From Delftia tsuruhatensis NBRC 16741 (GTDB lineage: Bacteria > Pseudomonadota > Gammaproteobacteria > Burkholderiales > Burkholderiaceae_C): a DNA stretch of 64,000 bases. The position numbers were made by a program, and so were the translations under genes. The stretch is from assembly GCF_001571325.1 (NCBI RefSeq), contig NZ_BCTO01000013.1, forward strand, positions 244,951 through 308,950, in the 5' to 3' direction. Positions 17,133 to 25,384 of the stretch are shown one piece after another (position 1 is the stretch's first letter; each line of letters starts with the position of its first letter). The notes under the pieces were generated by a model. That model searched no databases, had not been told where the DNA came from, and was given only the letters and a program-made list of their open reading frames with translations.

Positions 17133-17643
17133 GCGCCGCGGTCCTGCGCATGCGCAGGTAGATGCCTTCCTGGTCCTGCTCGACAAAGCCCAGGCGCGTA
17201 TACAGGCGCCGGGCTGGATTGTTGGCTTCCACGAACAGCTGCATGTCGCGCCCTTCTTGATCTGCCCAGCCGGCCAGCCATTGCATGAGGGCCGTGCCCA
17301 GTCCCTGGCCTTGAACAGCGGCGTCGAGCGAGATGTCCATCACTCCCAACGGCCCGGGTGCGAGATTGAGGTAGAGCCGGCCTATAGGCAGACCTGCCCT
17401 CTCGATCACGAAAAACGCGCCGTGTGCGTAGTGCTTGCGGTAGTGCTGGTCCTGCAAAGCGAACTGCGAATCGCAGAATGCATGCTTTTCTGCTTCGCTC
17501 CAGGGCACGGGCGCCAGTTCGGCAGCGCGTACCTGGCGGTACAGGGCGCGGAGAAAAGCGTAGTCGGCTTCTTCGACCAGGCGCAGCCGCACATCCTCCA
17601 GATACAGCGGCGGCAACTCGGGCACGAACGGATCAGACGGCAT
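17119..17643 (-). CDS. GNAT-family N-acetyltransferase
   Basis: 174 residues. The acetyl-CoA-binding motif A is LGVMDISLDAAVQGQGLGTALM (Q/RxxGxG/A as QGQGLG), followed by FVEANNPARRLYTRLGF (motif B). It transfers an acetyl group to an unknown acceptor. The start MPSDPFV overlaps the end of the upstream gene by 11 bases; an ATG at 17670 would give a longer overlap. Its place between two DUF6916-like genes and beside the collar operon suggests it belongs to this locus; protein modification of a partner is speculation. Confidence 0.85.
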   Translation of the reverse strand: MPSDPFVPELPPLYLEDVRLRLVEEADYAFLRALYRQVRAAELAPVPWSEAEKHAFCDSQFALQDQHYRKHYAHGAFFVIERAGLPIGRLYLNLAPGPLGVMDISLDAAVQGQGLGTALMQWLAGWADQEGRDMQLFVEANNPARRLYTRLGFVEQDQEGIYLRMRRTAALSRG

Positions 17644-17992
17644 GGGAAAAGCAGGCCTCGTAATCGACATGGCCTGCCGACTGCGCAATGGGCGTGATGA
17701 AGATGGCGTAGTCACCGAGCTGCGCATGGCGCACGCGGTAAGTGCGCTGCGGCAGCTGCGGCTGGCGCGGACCGCGAAACACCAGGGAGAACTGCAGCAT
17801 GCCGGGCGTGTCGGCCGATGTCTGCATTGCGCTGAGCACTTGCATGTCGATGCCGATGGTGTGCTCGCCCTCCGCCATGAAGAAGCTCACGGTCTGCTGG
17901 GCCAGGGACTGGGCGTCGTTCCAGGACAGGACTCTGGCATACAGCGCGTCGTCCAGTTCGACGTTGGACGGGGACAAAGAGGTTGCGGACAT
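17633..17992 (-). CDS. DUF6916-like small protein
   Basis: 119 residues, no signal peptide. Its core (FSLVFRGP near the middle, then RTYRVRHAQLGDYAIFITPI and the terminal YEACFSHAV) parallels the Tat-signal protein at 16761, so the two are cytoplasmic and exported paralogues. The start MSATSLSPSN is the only ATG near the beginning of the conserved region. It is the first gene of a two-gene unit with the overlapping acetyltransferase. Confidence 0.6.
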   Translation of the reverse strand: MSATSLSPSNVELDDALYARVLSWNDAQSLAQQTVSFFMAEGEHTIGIDMQVLSAMQTSADTPGMLQFSLVFRGPRQPQLPQRTYRVRHAQLGDYAIFITPIAQSAGHVDYEACFSHAV

Positions 17993-18086
17993 GGGCGGCA
18001 GTCTGATCGGTGGGGCTGGCAGGCACAGAGCGGCAGCATAGCCCATGCACAGGCGGCGGTTTTCTTCTGCTGAGACCTCAACTGCC

Positions 18087-19016
18087 TCAACCCCCCCAGC
18101 GCAGCACCAGCGGATCGAGCCGCCGCGCAATGTCCAGCAGCTGGCGGCGCACCTCGGGGTGCATGGGCGGCCAGGGCGCGCGCGGCGCGTCGCAGGCGAT
18201 CACGCCGCCGGCCTTCATCAGCGCCTTGGCGGCCAGGAAGCCGGCCTGGCGGTTTTCGTGGTTGATCAGGGGCAGCCAGCGCTGGTAGAGGGCGAATGCG
18301 GTGTCGGGGTCGCCGTTTCTGTGGGCTTCGATGATGGGGCGTATGCCGTCGGCAAAGCCGCCGCCCGTCATGGAGCCCGTGGCGCCGGCCTCCAGGTCGG
18401 CCAGCAGGGTGATGGCTTCCTCGCCGTCCCAGGGGCCTTCGATGGCCTCGCCGCCCAGGGCGATGAGTTCGCGCAGCTTGCCGGCGGCGCCTGCGGTTTC
18501 CATCTTGAAGTAGCAGACCTGCTCGATCTCGCGGGCCATGCGCGCGAGGAAGGCGGGGGACAGCGGCGTGCCTGCGGCGGGCGCGTCCTGCACCATGATG
18601 GGAATGGCGATGGCATCGGACACGGCCTGGAAGAAGCCCTGGATCTGGGGCTCGCCGAAGCGGAAGGTGGCGCCGTGGTAGGGCGGCATGACCATCACCA
18701 TGGCCGCACCCATGTCCTGCGCGCGGCGGCTTCGCTCGGCGCACACGCGCGATGAGGTGTGCGTGGTGGTGACGATCACGGGCACACGGCCCGCCACATG
18801 TTCCAGCGCCGTGCGCGTGAGGGTCTCGCGCTCGTCATCGGCCAGCAGGAACTGCTCGGAGAAGTTGGCCAGGATGCACAGGCCGTCCACGCCCGAGTCG
18901 ATCATGAAGTCCAGGCAACGCTTCTGGCTGGCCAGGTCCAGCGTGCCGTCCTCGTGGAAGGTGGTGGGTACCACGGGGAAGATGCCGCTGTAGCGCGGCC
19001 GAGAAATTCCGGGCAT
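18087..19016 (-). CDS. Dihydrodipicolinate synthase/NAL-family lyase or dehydratase
   Basis: 309 residues, TIM-barrel DapA superfamily. FPVVPTTFHEDGTLD opens the barrel, MPPYHG holds the usual active-site Tyr, and YFKMET carries the Schiff-base Lys. The close neighbour is an enolase-superfamily sugar-acid dehydratase, so the likely substrate is a 2-keto-3-deoxy sugar acid (cf. 2-keto-3-deoxy-L-arabonate dehydratase). The ATG at 19016 is chosen because AGGGAG lies 6 bases upstream; an upstream ATG at 19031 would overlap the previous gene as ATGA. Last gene of a four-gene operon. Confidence 0.8.
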   Translation of the reverse strand: MPGISRPRYSGIFPVVPTTFHEDGTLDLASQKRCLDFMIDSGVDGLCILANFSEQFLLADDERETLTRTALEHVAGRVPVIVTTTHTSSRVCAERSRRAQDMGAAMVMVMPPYHGATFRFGEPQIQGFFQAVSDAIAIPIMVQDAPAAGTPLSPAFLARMAREIEQVCYFKMETAGAAGKLRELIALGGEAIEGPWDGEEAITLLADLEAGATGSMTGGGFADGIRPIIEAHRNGDPDTAFALYQRWLPLINHENRQAGFLAAKALMKAGGVIACDAPRAPWPPMHPEVRRQLLDIARRLDPLVLRWGG

Positions 19017-19027
19017 GGCGTGCTCCC

Positions 19028-20200
19028 TCATTCGACGATGCGGAACTGGTCCAGGTACTCGGTCTTGAGCGTGAGGCCCAGGCCCGGCACATCGTCCCTG
19101 AGCTGCAGGAAGCCGTTCTCGGCCACGGGCTCGCCGTCGAAGATGTACCAGAACAGCTCATTGCCCACTTCCACGTCGAAGATGGGGAAGTACTCGGCCA
19201 TGGGCGAGGCCAGCGTGCTCATGGTCAGGTGGTAGTTGTGCATCTGGCCCGCATGCGGGATGACGGGCACGCTGAACGCCTCGCACAGCGCATTGATCTT
19301 GTGCGCGGCCGTGATGCCGCCCACGCGGTTGGTGTCGTACTGCACGACGCTGACGGCCTTTTTGTCGAGCAGCTGCTTGAAGCCGTAGAGGCTGAACTCG
19401 TGCTCGCCGCCCGAGATCGGAATGCTGGTGAGCCGGTTGAGTTCGGCGTAGCCGTCGATATCGTCGGCGATCACGGGCTCCTCCAGCCAGCGCGGCTCGA
19501 ACTTCTCCAGCTTGGGCAGCATGCGCCTGGCGTACTCCAGGTTCCAGCCCATGTAGCACTCCAGCATCAGGTCGCAGTCGTAGCCTATGACCTCGCGCAC
19601 GGCCTCGACCGAGCGCAGGTTCTCGCGCACGCCTTCCTGCAGATGGGCCGGGCCGTAGCCGAAGCGCATCTTGAAGGCCTTGAAGCCCTGGTCCAGGAAT
19701 TTTTGCGCCTCTTCCTGCATGGCCTTGAGGTCGGTGCGGTAGAGCTTGCTGTAGTAGCAGGGAATCCTTTCCTTGGTGCGCCCGCCCAGCAGCTTGAACA
19801 CAGGCTTGTTCACGCTCTTGCCCAGGATGTCCCAGATGGCCAGGTCCACGGCCGAGATGGCGGCCATGGTCACGCCCTTGCGGCCCCAGGCGTGCGTGGC
19901 GCGGTACATGCGCTGCCACAGGTATTCGTAGTCCCACGGGTCGTGGCCGATGACCAGGGGCGCCAGGTACTCGTCGATGATGGCCTTGGCGATGCGCGGC
20001 GCCAGCGCCACGTTGCCCAGGCCGACGATGCCGTCGTCGGTCTCGATCTCCACCACCGTCCAGGAATGGAAGCGGAAGGTGGACATGGTCTCCTGCGGCG
20101 CATAGAGCAGGTCCATGGCGTTGGAGCAGAAGTTGCCCTGGGGCGGCACGGTCTTGCCTTGCCATTCGTAGACGCGGGCGCGGACGGATTTGATTTTCAT
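19028..20200 (-). CDS. Enolase-superfamily (mandelate racemase/muconate lactonizing) sugar-acid dehydratase, rhamnonate-dehydratase-like
   Basis: 390 residues. An N-terminal capping domain is followed by a barrel with FKMRFGYG (general base/acid strand), metal ligands in [16 protein letters not shown] and ISGGEHEF, and [11 protein letters not shown], where the His is the probable catalytic residue. The layout and the SGEH plus PHxxx pattern resemble L-rhamnonate dehydratase. It would dehydrate an acid sugar to a 2-keto-3-deoxy acid, which the adjacent DapA-like enzyme could process. The exact sugar cannot be read from sequence. Confidence 0.8.
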   Translation of the reverse strand: MKIKSVRARVYEWQGKTVPPQGNFCSNAMDLLYAPQETMSTFRFHSWTVVEIETDDGIVGLGNVALAPRIAKAIIDEYLAPLVIGHDPWDYEYLWQRMYRATHAWGRKGVTMAAISAVDLAIWDILGKSVNKPVFKLLGGRTKERIPCYYSKLYRTDLKAMQEEAQKFLDQGFKAFKMRFGYGPAHLQEGVRENLRSVEAVREVIGYDCDLMLECYMGWNLEYARRMLPKLEKFEPRWLEEPVIADDIDGYAELNRLTSIPISGGEHEFSLYGFKQLLDKKAVSVVQYDTNRVGGITAAHKINALCEAFSVPVIPHAGQMHNYHLTMSTLASPMAEYFPIFDVEVGNELFWYIFDGEPVAENGFLQLRDDVPGLGLTLKTEYLDQFRIVE

Positions 20201-20228
20201 GATGGTGAGGGCGGGGGAGTGAAGTCAG

Positions 20229-21257
20229 TCAGGACAGGCGCGCGGCGCCCATGCGGCAGGCGATCAGGAAGGCCTGCCAGGTGGCCTCCACGCTGGCCCG
20301 GCCCTGGCCCGCGATGTCATAGGCCGTGCCGTGGGCCGGCGTGGTGATGGGGATCGGCAGGCCGCCCTGCACGGTCACGCCGCGCGAGAAGCCCAGCAGC
20401 TTGATGGCGATCTGGCCCTGGTCGTGGTACATGGTCACGATGGCCTGGTACTCGCCGGCCTGGGCCTTCAGGAAGATGGTGTCGGCCGGGAAGGGGCCGT
20501 GGAACGGGTCGGGCGTGGGCCAGTCGCGGGCCTGCAGCGCGCGCACGGCCGGCGCGATGATGTCGATCTCCTCGCGCCCGCAGGTGCCGCCGTCGCCGTT
20601 GTGCGGGTTGAAGCCCGCAATCGCCACCTTGGGGGCCGCCATGCCGCTGGCCAACAGCGCGCGGTAGATCAGCTCGGCCGCCTGGGCGATGCGCTCCTGG
20701 CTCAGATAGCCGGCCACGTCCCTGAGCGGCACATGGGACGAAATGCGCGAGGTCCACAGATCGCCCAGCGTGTTGAATTCGCAGAAATAGCCGCTCACAC
20801 CCAGGTACTCGGCAAAGTGGTGCAGCTCGTCCTCATGGCGCAGGCCGCCCAGCTTCATGGCCTGCTTGTTGAGCGGCGCAAAGCAGATGGCGTCGATCTG
20901 GCCGGCCTGGGCCGCGTCCATGCACCGGTCCAGCACCTGCAGCACCGAGCGCCCGCCTGCGGCTTCGGCACGACCCTGGTGCACGGCATCGGGGGCCACC
21001 GTGTCCAGGGCCAGGAAGGCGGGCAGGGCGGTATCGGTGCGGCCCCGTGCAAGGGCCATGCTGGCGATGGGCGCGGTGGCCACCTGCAGGCCCGCGATGC
21101 GCTGGCCCTGCTGCCACAGCCAGGGGTCGCCGGCCAGCACGATGTTGGCCTTTTGCATGGCCTCGGGCCGCGCCAGCAGGCGTGCGATCAGTTCGGCGCC
21201 TATGCCGGCGGGATCGCCCAGGGTCAGGGCGACGACGGGAAGTTCGGATGCGGGCAT
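20229..21257 (-). CDS. PdxA-family 4-hydroxythreonine-4-phosphate dehydrogenase-like protein
   Basis: 342 residues. Motifs are LTLGDPAGIGAEL, PLNKQAMKLGG, the metal-binding His residues in DELHHFAEYLG, SSHVPLRDV and TMYHDQGQIAIK, and GGLPIPITTPAHGTAYDIAG. In a carbohydrate operon this is more likely a PdxA2-type catabolic dehydrogenase (erythronate/threonate 4-phosphate) than the B6 biosynthetic enzyme. The usual DUF1537 kinase partner is not in the window. The ATG at 21257 matches the family start. Second gene of the operon. Confidence 0.85.
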   Translation of the reverse strand: MPASELPVVALTLGDPAGIGAELIARLLARPEAMQKANIVLAGDPWLWQQGQRIAGLQVATAPIASMALARGRTDTALPAFLALDTVAPDAVHQGRAEAAGGRSVLQVLDRCMDAAQAGQIDAICFAPLNKQAMKLGGLRHEDELHHFAEYLGVSGYFCEFNTLGDLWTSRISSHVPLRDVAGYLSQERIAQAAELIYRALLASGMAAPKVAIAGFNPHNGDGGTCGREEIDIIAPAVRALQARDWPTPDPFHGPFPADTIFLKAQAGEYQAIVTMYHDQGQIAIKLLGFSRGVTVQGGLPIPITTPAHGTAYDIAGQGRASVEATWQAFLIACRMGAARLS

Positions 21258-21264
21258 GTGCGGC

Positions 21265-22245
21265 TCAGTCGATCTTGATGTGGTTCTTGCGGATGATTTC
21301 GCCAAAGCGCTGGTACTCGGCGTTGTGCAAGGCAATGAACTCCGCCTGGCCCATGGGCTGCAGCTCGGCGCCCACGGCCTCCAGGCGCGTGCGCGTCTCG
21401 GGCATGGCCAGCACCTTGTTGACCTCGTCGTGCACCCGGGCCTGCACGGCGCGGGGTGTGGCCGCTGGCATGTAGATGCCGTACCAGGCGCCTATCTCCA
21501 CGCCGGGCAGGCCGGCCTCGGCCAGCGTGGGCACCTGGGGCAGCTGGGCGTTGCGCCGGGGCGATGTCACGCCCAGGGCGCGCAGCTTGCCGGCCTTGAT
21601 CTGGCCGATCACCGAAGGCATGGTGTCGAAGCTCATCTGCACCTGGCCGCTGACCAGGTCTACCAGGGCGGCGGCGCTGCCCTTGTAGGGCACGTGGGTC
21701 AGTTCAATGCCGGCCGCGTCCTTGAACATCTCGGCCGCGATGTGCTGGGTGCTGCCCGTGCCGCTGCTGGCGAAGTTGATCCTGCCGGGCTCCTTGCGGG
21801 CCAGGGCGACCAGTTCCTGCACCGAGTTGGCGGGCAGGCTGTTTCCCACCACCAGCACGTTGGGCACTGCGCCCACATAGGCCACCGGCACCAGGTCGCG
21901 GTTGCTGTCGTAGCCCAGCTTGAGCAGGTGCGGGGCGATCGCATGGGCCGTGACCACGCCCATCACCATGGTGTGCCCGTCCGTGGACTTGGCCGTCATG
22001 TCCACGGCCAGGGTGTTGGAGACGCCGGGGCGGTTTTCCACGATCACCGGCTGGCGCAGCAGCGGCGCGAGCCGGTCGGCCACGGCGCGTGCCATGGCAT
22101 CCGTGCCACCGCCCGGGGCCGAGCCCACCAGCATGCGCACGGGCCGCGCGGGCCAGTCGGGCGGGGTTGGCGGGGTTGGCGGGGTTTGAGCGGTGGCGAG
22201 CGAGGGCAGCAGGGCGGCTGCGGCCAGCAGGATGCGGCGTTGCAT
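21265..22245 (-). CDS. Bug-family (TctC-like) periplasmic solute receptor
   Basis: 326 residues; Sec signal peptide ending near LATAQ, then an unusual Pro/Thr run TPPTPPTPPD encoded by a short tandem repeat (about 22155-22185). Motifs are MLVGSAPGGGTDAMAR, RQPVIVENRPG, INFASSGTGSTQHIAAEMF and THVPYKGSAAALVDLVSG. CGGAGA lies 8 bases before the ATG. It is the first gene of the operon and probably supplies the sugar acid or derivative handled by the next three enzymes. Membrane components of the transporter are absent here. Confidence 0.92.
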   Translation of the reverse strand: MQRRILLAAAALLPSLATAQTPPTPPTPPDWPARPVRMLVGSAPGGGTDAMARAVADRLAPLLRQPVIVENRPGVSNTLAVDMTAKSTDGHTMVMGVVTAHAIAPHLLKLGYDSNRDLVPVAYVGAVPNVLVVGNSLPANSVQELVALARKEPGRINFASSGTGSTQHIAAEMFKDAAGIELTHVPYKGSAAALVDLVSGQVQMSFDTMPSVIGQIKAGKLRALGVTSPRRNAQLPQVPTLAEAGLPGVEIGAWYGIYMPAATPRAVQARVHDEVNKVLAMPETRTRLEAVGAELQPMGQAEFIALHNAEYQRFGEIIRKNHIKID

Positions 22246-22276
22246 GTCTTGTCTCCGGTGCTTTTGTTGTGGGTCC

Positions 22277-22346
22277 ATGCTAGGCAGGCAATTGATTGCC
22301 GTAAACTGAAAATTGCTGATGAATAGATAACTCCAGGCAATCAATT
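22277..22346 (-). promoter_or_regulatory. Operator and promoter of the Bug/PdxA/dehydratase operon
   Basis: GGCAATTGATTGCC (22287-22300) is a palindrome with 6-bp arms, and GGCAATCAATT (22336-22346) repeats it, so the pair also forms an 11-bp inverted repeat. On the minus strand TTTACG (22305-22300) and TAGCAT (22282-22277) make a -35/-10 pair with a 17-bp spacer. This arrangement fits control by the divergent LysR regulator. Confidence 0.55.
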
Positions 22347-22359
22347 CAAAGGGACTTCC

Positions 22360-23316
22360 ATGGGCTCCATCGACCGCAGGGACAGCACGCCGCAACTGCT
22401 CAACCGCCTGCGCATGCGGCAGGTGGCGCTGATGCTGGCCATAGAGGAGCAGGGGACGCTGCGCGGCGCTGCAGCCCGGCTGGGCCTGAGCCAGCCGGCG
22501 GCCACCAAGATGCTGCATGAGCTGGAAGGCGCGCTGGGCCTGCCGCTGTTCGAGCGCGTGGGCCGCGGCCTGCAACTGAACGCCGCCGGCGAGCGCGTGA
22601 CGGGCTACTTCCGCCACCTGCGCGGCGGCATGGAGGCGCTGAACCGCGAACTGCAGGAACTGCGCGAAGGCAGCGCGGGGCGGCTGGCCGTGGGCAGCAT
22701 CATGGCGGCCTCGCCGGGCCGCCTCACGCAGGCGCTGCTGGCGCTCAAGCGCCAGTGGCCGCTGTTGTCCATCGAGGTGGCCGTGGACACCAGCGACCGG
22801 CTGCTGGCGCAGTTGCAGGACGGGGTGCTGGAGGTGGTGGTGGGCCGTCCGGCCGGGCCGTCCGACGCGGATCACCGGTTTTGCTCGCTCGATGATGAGG
22901 CCCTGTCCATCATCGCGGGCTGCGGCCATCCGCTGGCGCGTGCCCGCAGCGTGGGCTTTGCGCAGTTGCAGGCCCATGGCTGGGTGCTGCAGCCGCCGGG
23001 CAGTCCCATGCGCGCGCTGATCGACCAGGAGTTCCAGGCCCACGGCCTGCCGCTGCCGCGCGGCCTGATCGAGACGGGCTCCATCCTCACCACCATGAAC
23101 CTGGTGCGCAACTCCGATCTGGTGGCCGTGATACCGCAGGCCGTGGCCCGCGACCATGCCGCGCACGGCATGGTCCGCATCCTGCCCTATCGCATGCGCC
23201 GCAACCTGCAGGCCTACGGCAGCCTGGTGCGCCGCGACCGGCCGCTGAGCCAGGCGGCCGCCAGCTTTCTGGCGCTGCTGCATGGGCAGGAGCCGCCGCC
23301 GGCATCCGCGCCCTAG
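22360..23316 (+). CDS. LysR-family transcriptional regulator (GbpR-like)
   Basis: 318 residues. The helix-turn-helix lies at about 20-70 ([28 protein letters not shown]), with an effector domain beginning [17 protein letters not shown] few residues precede the helix-turn-helix, as in the galactose-binding-regulator subgroup. It is divergent from the Bug-pdxA-dehydratase-lyase operon and should sense its substrate. Its stop overlaps the convergent LysR gene by 4 bases. Confidence 0.92.
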   Translation: MGSIDRRDSTPQLLNRLRMRQVALMLAIEEQGTLRGAAARLGLSQPAATKMLHELEGALGLPLFERVGRGLQLNAAGERVTGYFRHLRGGMEALNRELQELREGSAGRLAVGSIMAASPGRLTQALLALKRQWPLLSIEVAVDTSDRLLAQLQDGVLEVVVGRPAGPSDADHRFCSLDDEALSIIAGCGHPLARARSVGFAQLQAHGWVLQPPGSPMRALIDQEFQAHGLPLPRGLIETGSILTTMNLVRNSDLVAVIPQAVARDHAAHGMVRILPYRMRRNLQAYGSLVRRDRPLSQAAASFLALLHGQEPPPASAP

Positions 23317-24242
23317 CCGATGTACCGCGCCAGATGCGGGCTGACCCGCTTGCAGTAGCTCTTGCAGACGCGGCGCAGCACCTGGGCGGTGTCGGTGACG
23401 CCGGGCGACGGGCTCTTGGGGTACCAGGTGGTGATGCGAAAGGAGGGTGGCGTGGGCAGATCCAGCTCCACCAGCTCCCCGCTTGCCAGCTGCGGCGCCA
23501 CCAGCATGCCGTGCATGATGGCGACGCCCAGGCCCTCGCGCACCAGCGAGACCAGGGCCGCCAGCGAGGGCGATCCCGAGATGCGCAGGTCGCTGGAGAC
23601 CATGCCGCTTTGCACGGCCAGTTGCTGTGCCATGGCCACGGCCTGCTCGTAGGGGCCGGTGCCGCGCATCTGTGTCAGCAATTGCTTGCCCAGCGCCTTG
23701 TGCAGTCCATCCTTCCTGGGCACCAGGCCCCGCCTGGCAATCCAGTGCACGGGCACCTCCAGCAGGTTCTCGACCACGGCGAACTGGGGGTCCACGCCGC
23801 TGCCGGTGCGCACGATCAGGTCCAGGTCGCGCCGCATCATCTGCTCCGACAGGTGGGTGCTCAGATCGACGGTCAGGTCCAGCTCGATATGCGGCAGGCT
23901 GGCGCCCATCGCCTTGACGAATTCGGGCAGGAAGGTGTGTACCGCCGTCTCCAGCACGCCGACCCGCAGGCGGCAGCCGATGGCGTCGTCGGACCTGGCG
24001 GCACGCTCCAGGGTGCGTGCGGCTTCGATGACGGCCTCCGCATGCCGCAGCAGCCGGGCGCCGGCGTCGGTGATCTGCAGCGTCTTGCGGTCCCAGTGGA
24101 ACAGGGTCACGCCCAGGTCCGACTCCAGCCCGCGTATGCGCATGGAGACGGCACCGGGGCTGGCGTGGACCAGTTCGGCCACGCGGCGCACGCTGCCGAT
24201 GCGTGCCAGCAGCACAAAGGTTTCCAGAAAGCGGATGTTCAT
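23313..24242 (-). CDS. LysR-family transcriptional regulator of the 5-oxoproline-type locus
   Basis: 309 residues starting at MNIRFLETF, the typical LysR beginning; the longer frame has no support. Helix-turn-helix [28 protein letters not shown], then [17 protein letters not shown] and the effector core [13 protein letters not shown]. It is divergent from the D-glutamate-cyclase-family gene. Two promoters in this locus share a probable binding site for it (24267 and 25227). Confidence 0.92.
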   Translation of the reverse strand: MNIRFLETFVLLARIGSVRRVAELVHASPGAVSMRIRGLESDLGVTLFHWDRKTLQITDAGARLLRHAEAVIEAARTLERAARSDDAIGCRLRVGVLETAVHTFLPEFVKAMGASLPHIELDLTVDLSTHLSEQMMRRDLDLIVRTGSGVDPQFAVVENLLEVPVHWIARRGLVPRKDGLHKALGKQLLTQMRGTGPYEQAVAMAQQLAVQSGMVSSDLRISGSPSLAALVSLVREGLGVAIMHGMLVAPQLASGELVELDLPTPPSFRITTWYPKSPSPGVTDTAQVLRRVCKSYCKRVSPHLARYIG

Positions 24243-24266
24243 GGGGGTCTGCGCGGGCTGCGGTGG

Positions 24267-24336
24267 CTGTTCAGTTTTTCTGGGAGAGGCTGCGCACAAT
24301 TCCTGAGTGGACCGGTGGCCTGCTGCTTTTTACATT
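24267..24336 (+). promoter_or_regulatory. LysR-type promoter 1 of the oxoproline locus
   Basis: CTGTTCAGTTTT (24267-24278), -35 TGGACC (24308-24313), 17-bp spacer, -10 TACATT (24331-24336) followed by GG. With a start near 24343, the CTGTTCAG motif lies at about -76 to -65, where LysR activators bind. The same arrangement recurs at 25227 with identical spacings. Confidence 0.65.
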
Positions 24337-24368
24337 GGGAGGCATCTCCACTCAATAGAGGCTCACCC

Positions 24369-25151
24369 ATGACGCACTGGACCCATCCGACCGAGTTCCG
24401 ACAGGAGGTGCGCGCCGGCCGCTTTCGCGGGCAGACGGCAGGGCAGTGCCCCGGCTACACCCAGGGCAACCTGGCGATATTGCCGCGCGAGTGCAGCGAG
24501 GAGTTCCTGCGCTTTGCTCGCCTCAACCCCAAGTCCTGCCCGCTGATCGGCGTGACCGAGCCCGGCAGCAGCCGCGTGCCCGAACTGGGCGATATCGATC
24601 TGAAGACCGACCTGCCCTCGTACTGGGTGTTTCGCGATGGTCACAGGGCCGAGCAGGTGAATGACCTCACGGACTTGTGGCGCGACGACCTGGTGGGCTT
24701 CGTCATCGGCTGCTCCTACTCCTTCGAGGATGCGCTGCGCGAGGCGGGCGTGCCCGTGCGCCATATCGACGAGGGCCGGGGCGCGCCCATGTTCATCACC
24801 GACATTGCCAACGGTCAGGCGGGCCGGTTCGGTGGCCGGATGGTGGTCAGCATGCGGCCCATGACGGCGGCCCACGCCATCCGCGCCATCCAGGTCACTT
24901 CGCGCTTTCCCAGCGTGCATGGGGCGCCCGTGCACCTGGGCGATCCCGCGCAGATAGGCATTGCCGACATCGACAGGCCGGACTTCGGCGAGCCCATGGC
25001 GCTCAGGCCGGGAGAGATTCCCGTGTTCTGGGCCTGCGGCGTGACGCCCCAGCAGGCCATACGCTCGGCGGCCCTGCCATTCGCCATCACGCACGAGCCG
25101 GGCCACATGCTGGTGACGGAGTTGCGCAACAGCCATCTGGCCGCGTTCTGA
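24369..25151 (+). CDS. D-glutamate cyclase-family protein (UPF0317/DUF1445, putative hydro-lyase)
   Basis: 260 residues. Family blocks are [17 protein letters not shown] near the N-terminus, [52 protein letters not shown], and near the end [12 protein letters not shown] with [12 protein letters not shown]. The related domain of mammalian DGLUCY cyclises D-glutamate to 5-oxo-D-proline. The next gene encodes a 5-oxoprolinase-type enzyme, which supports a role in making or breaking a 5-oxoproline-like lactam. A terminator (25173) follows the stop, so it is partly uncoupled from that gene. Confidence 0.85.
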   Translation: MTHWTHPTEFRQEVRAGRFRGQTAGQCPGYTQGNLAILPRECSEEFLRFARLNPKSCPLIGVTEPGSSRVPELGDIDLKTDLPSYWVFRDGHRAEQVNDLTDLWRDDLVGFVIGCSYSFEDALREAGVPVRHIDEGRGAPMFITDIANGQAGRFGGRMVVSMRPMTAAHAIRAIQVTSRFPSVHGAPVHLGDPAQIGIADIDRPDFGEPMALRPGEIPVFWACGVTPQQAIRSAALPFAITHEPGHMLVTELRNSHLAAF

Positions 25152-25172
25152 CGGCCTGCCTGCCTGGCTTGG

Positions 25173-25196
25173 GGCCCGCTTCGGCGGGCCTTTTTC
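25173..25196 (+). terminator. Intrinsic terminator after the D-glutamate cyclase-family gene
   Basis: GGCCCGC-TTCG-GCGGGCC (25173-25190) followed at once by TTTTTCTTT. The tetraloop and T-run make this a convincing intrinsic terminator. Confidence 0.85.
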
Positions 25197-25226
25197 TTTG
25201 CGTCGCTGGCCGGCAAGGGGCCGCTC

Positions 25227-25296
25227 CTGTTCAGTTTTCGTGAACAGAGGGGGCGAAAACTTCTCGATGGACGCGGTCCAGGGTCACTTTTAGATT
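25227..25296 (+). promoter_or_regulatory. LysR-type promoter 2 of the oxoproline locus
   Basis: CTGTTCAGTTTT (25227-25238), -35 TGGACG (25268-25273), 17-bp spacer, -10 TAGATT (25291-25296) followed by GG; every spacing equals that of promoter 1. In addition GTTCA...TGAAC and GTTTTCG (25234-25240)...CGAAAAC (25254-25260) form nested inverted repeats here. Confidence 0.65.
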
Positions 25297-25384
25297 GGAC
25301 GCCAGTGGTGGGCACCGGCGGAGGGCCGTGCTCCAGGCCACGGTTTTCCTGACTTCAACTTCGAGACAAACGGGTTCCGACACC

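Noticed and set aside
22155..22185. Short GGGGTTGGC tandem repeat as a phase-variation tract
   Set aside because: Nine-base units keep the reading frame and simply encode TPPTPPTPP after the signal peptide; slippage would not switch the gene off.
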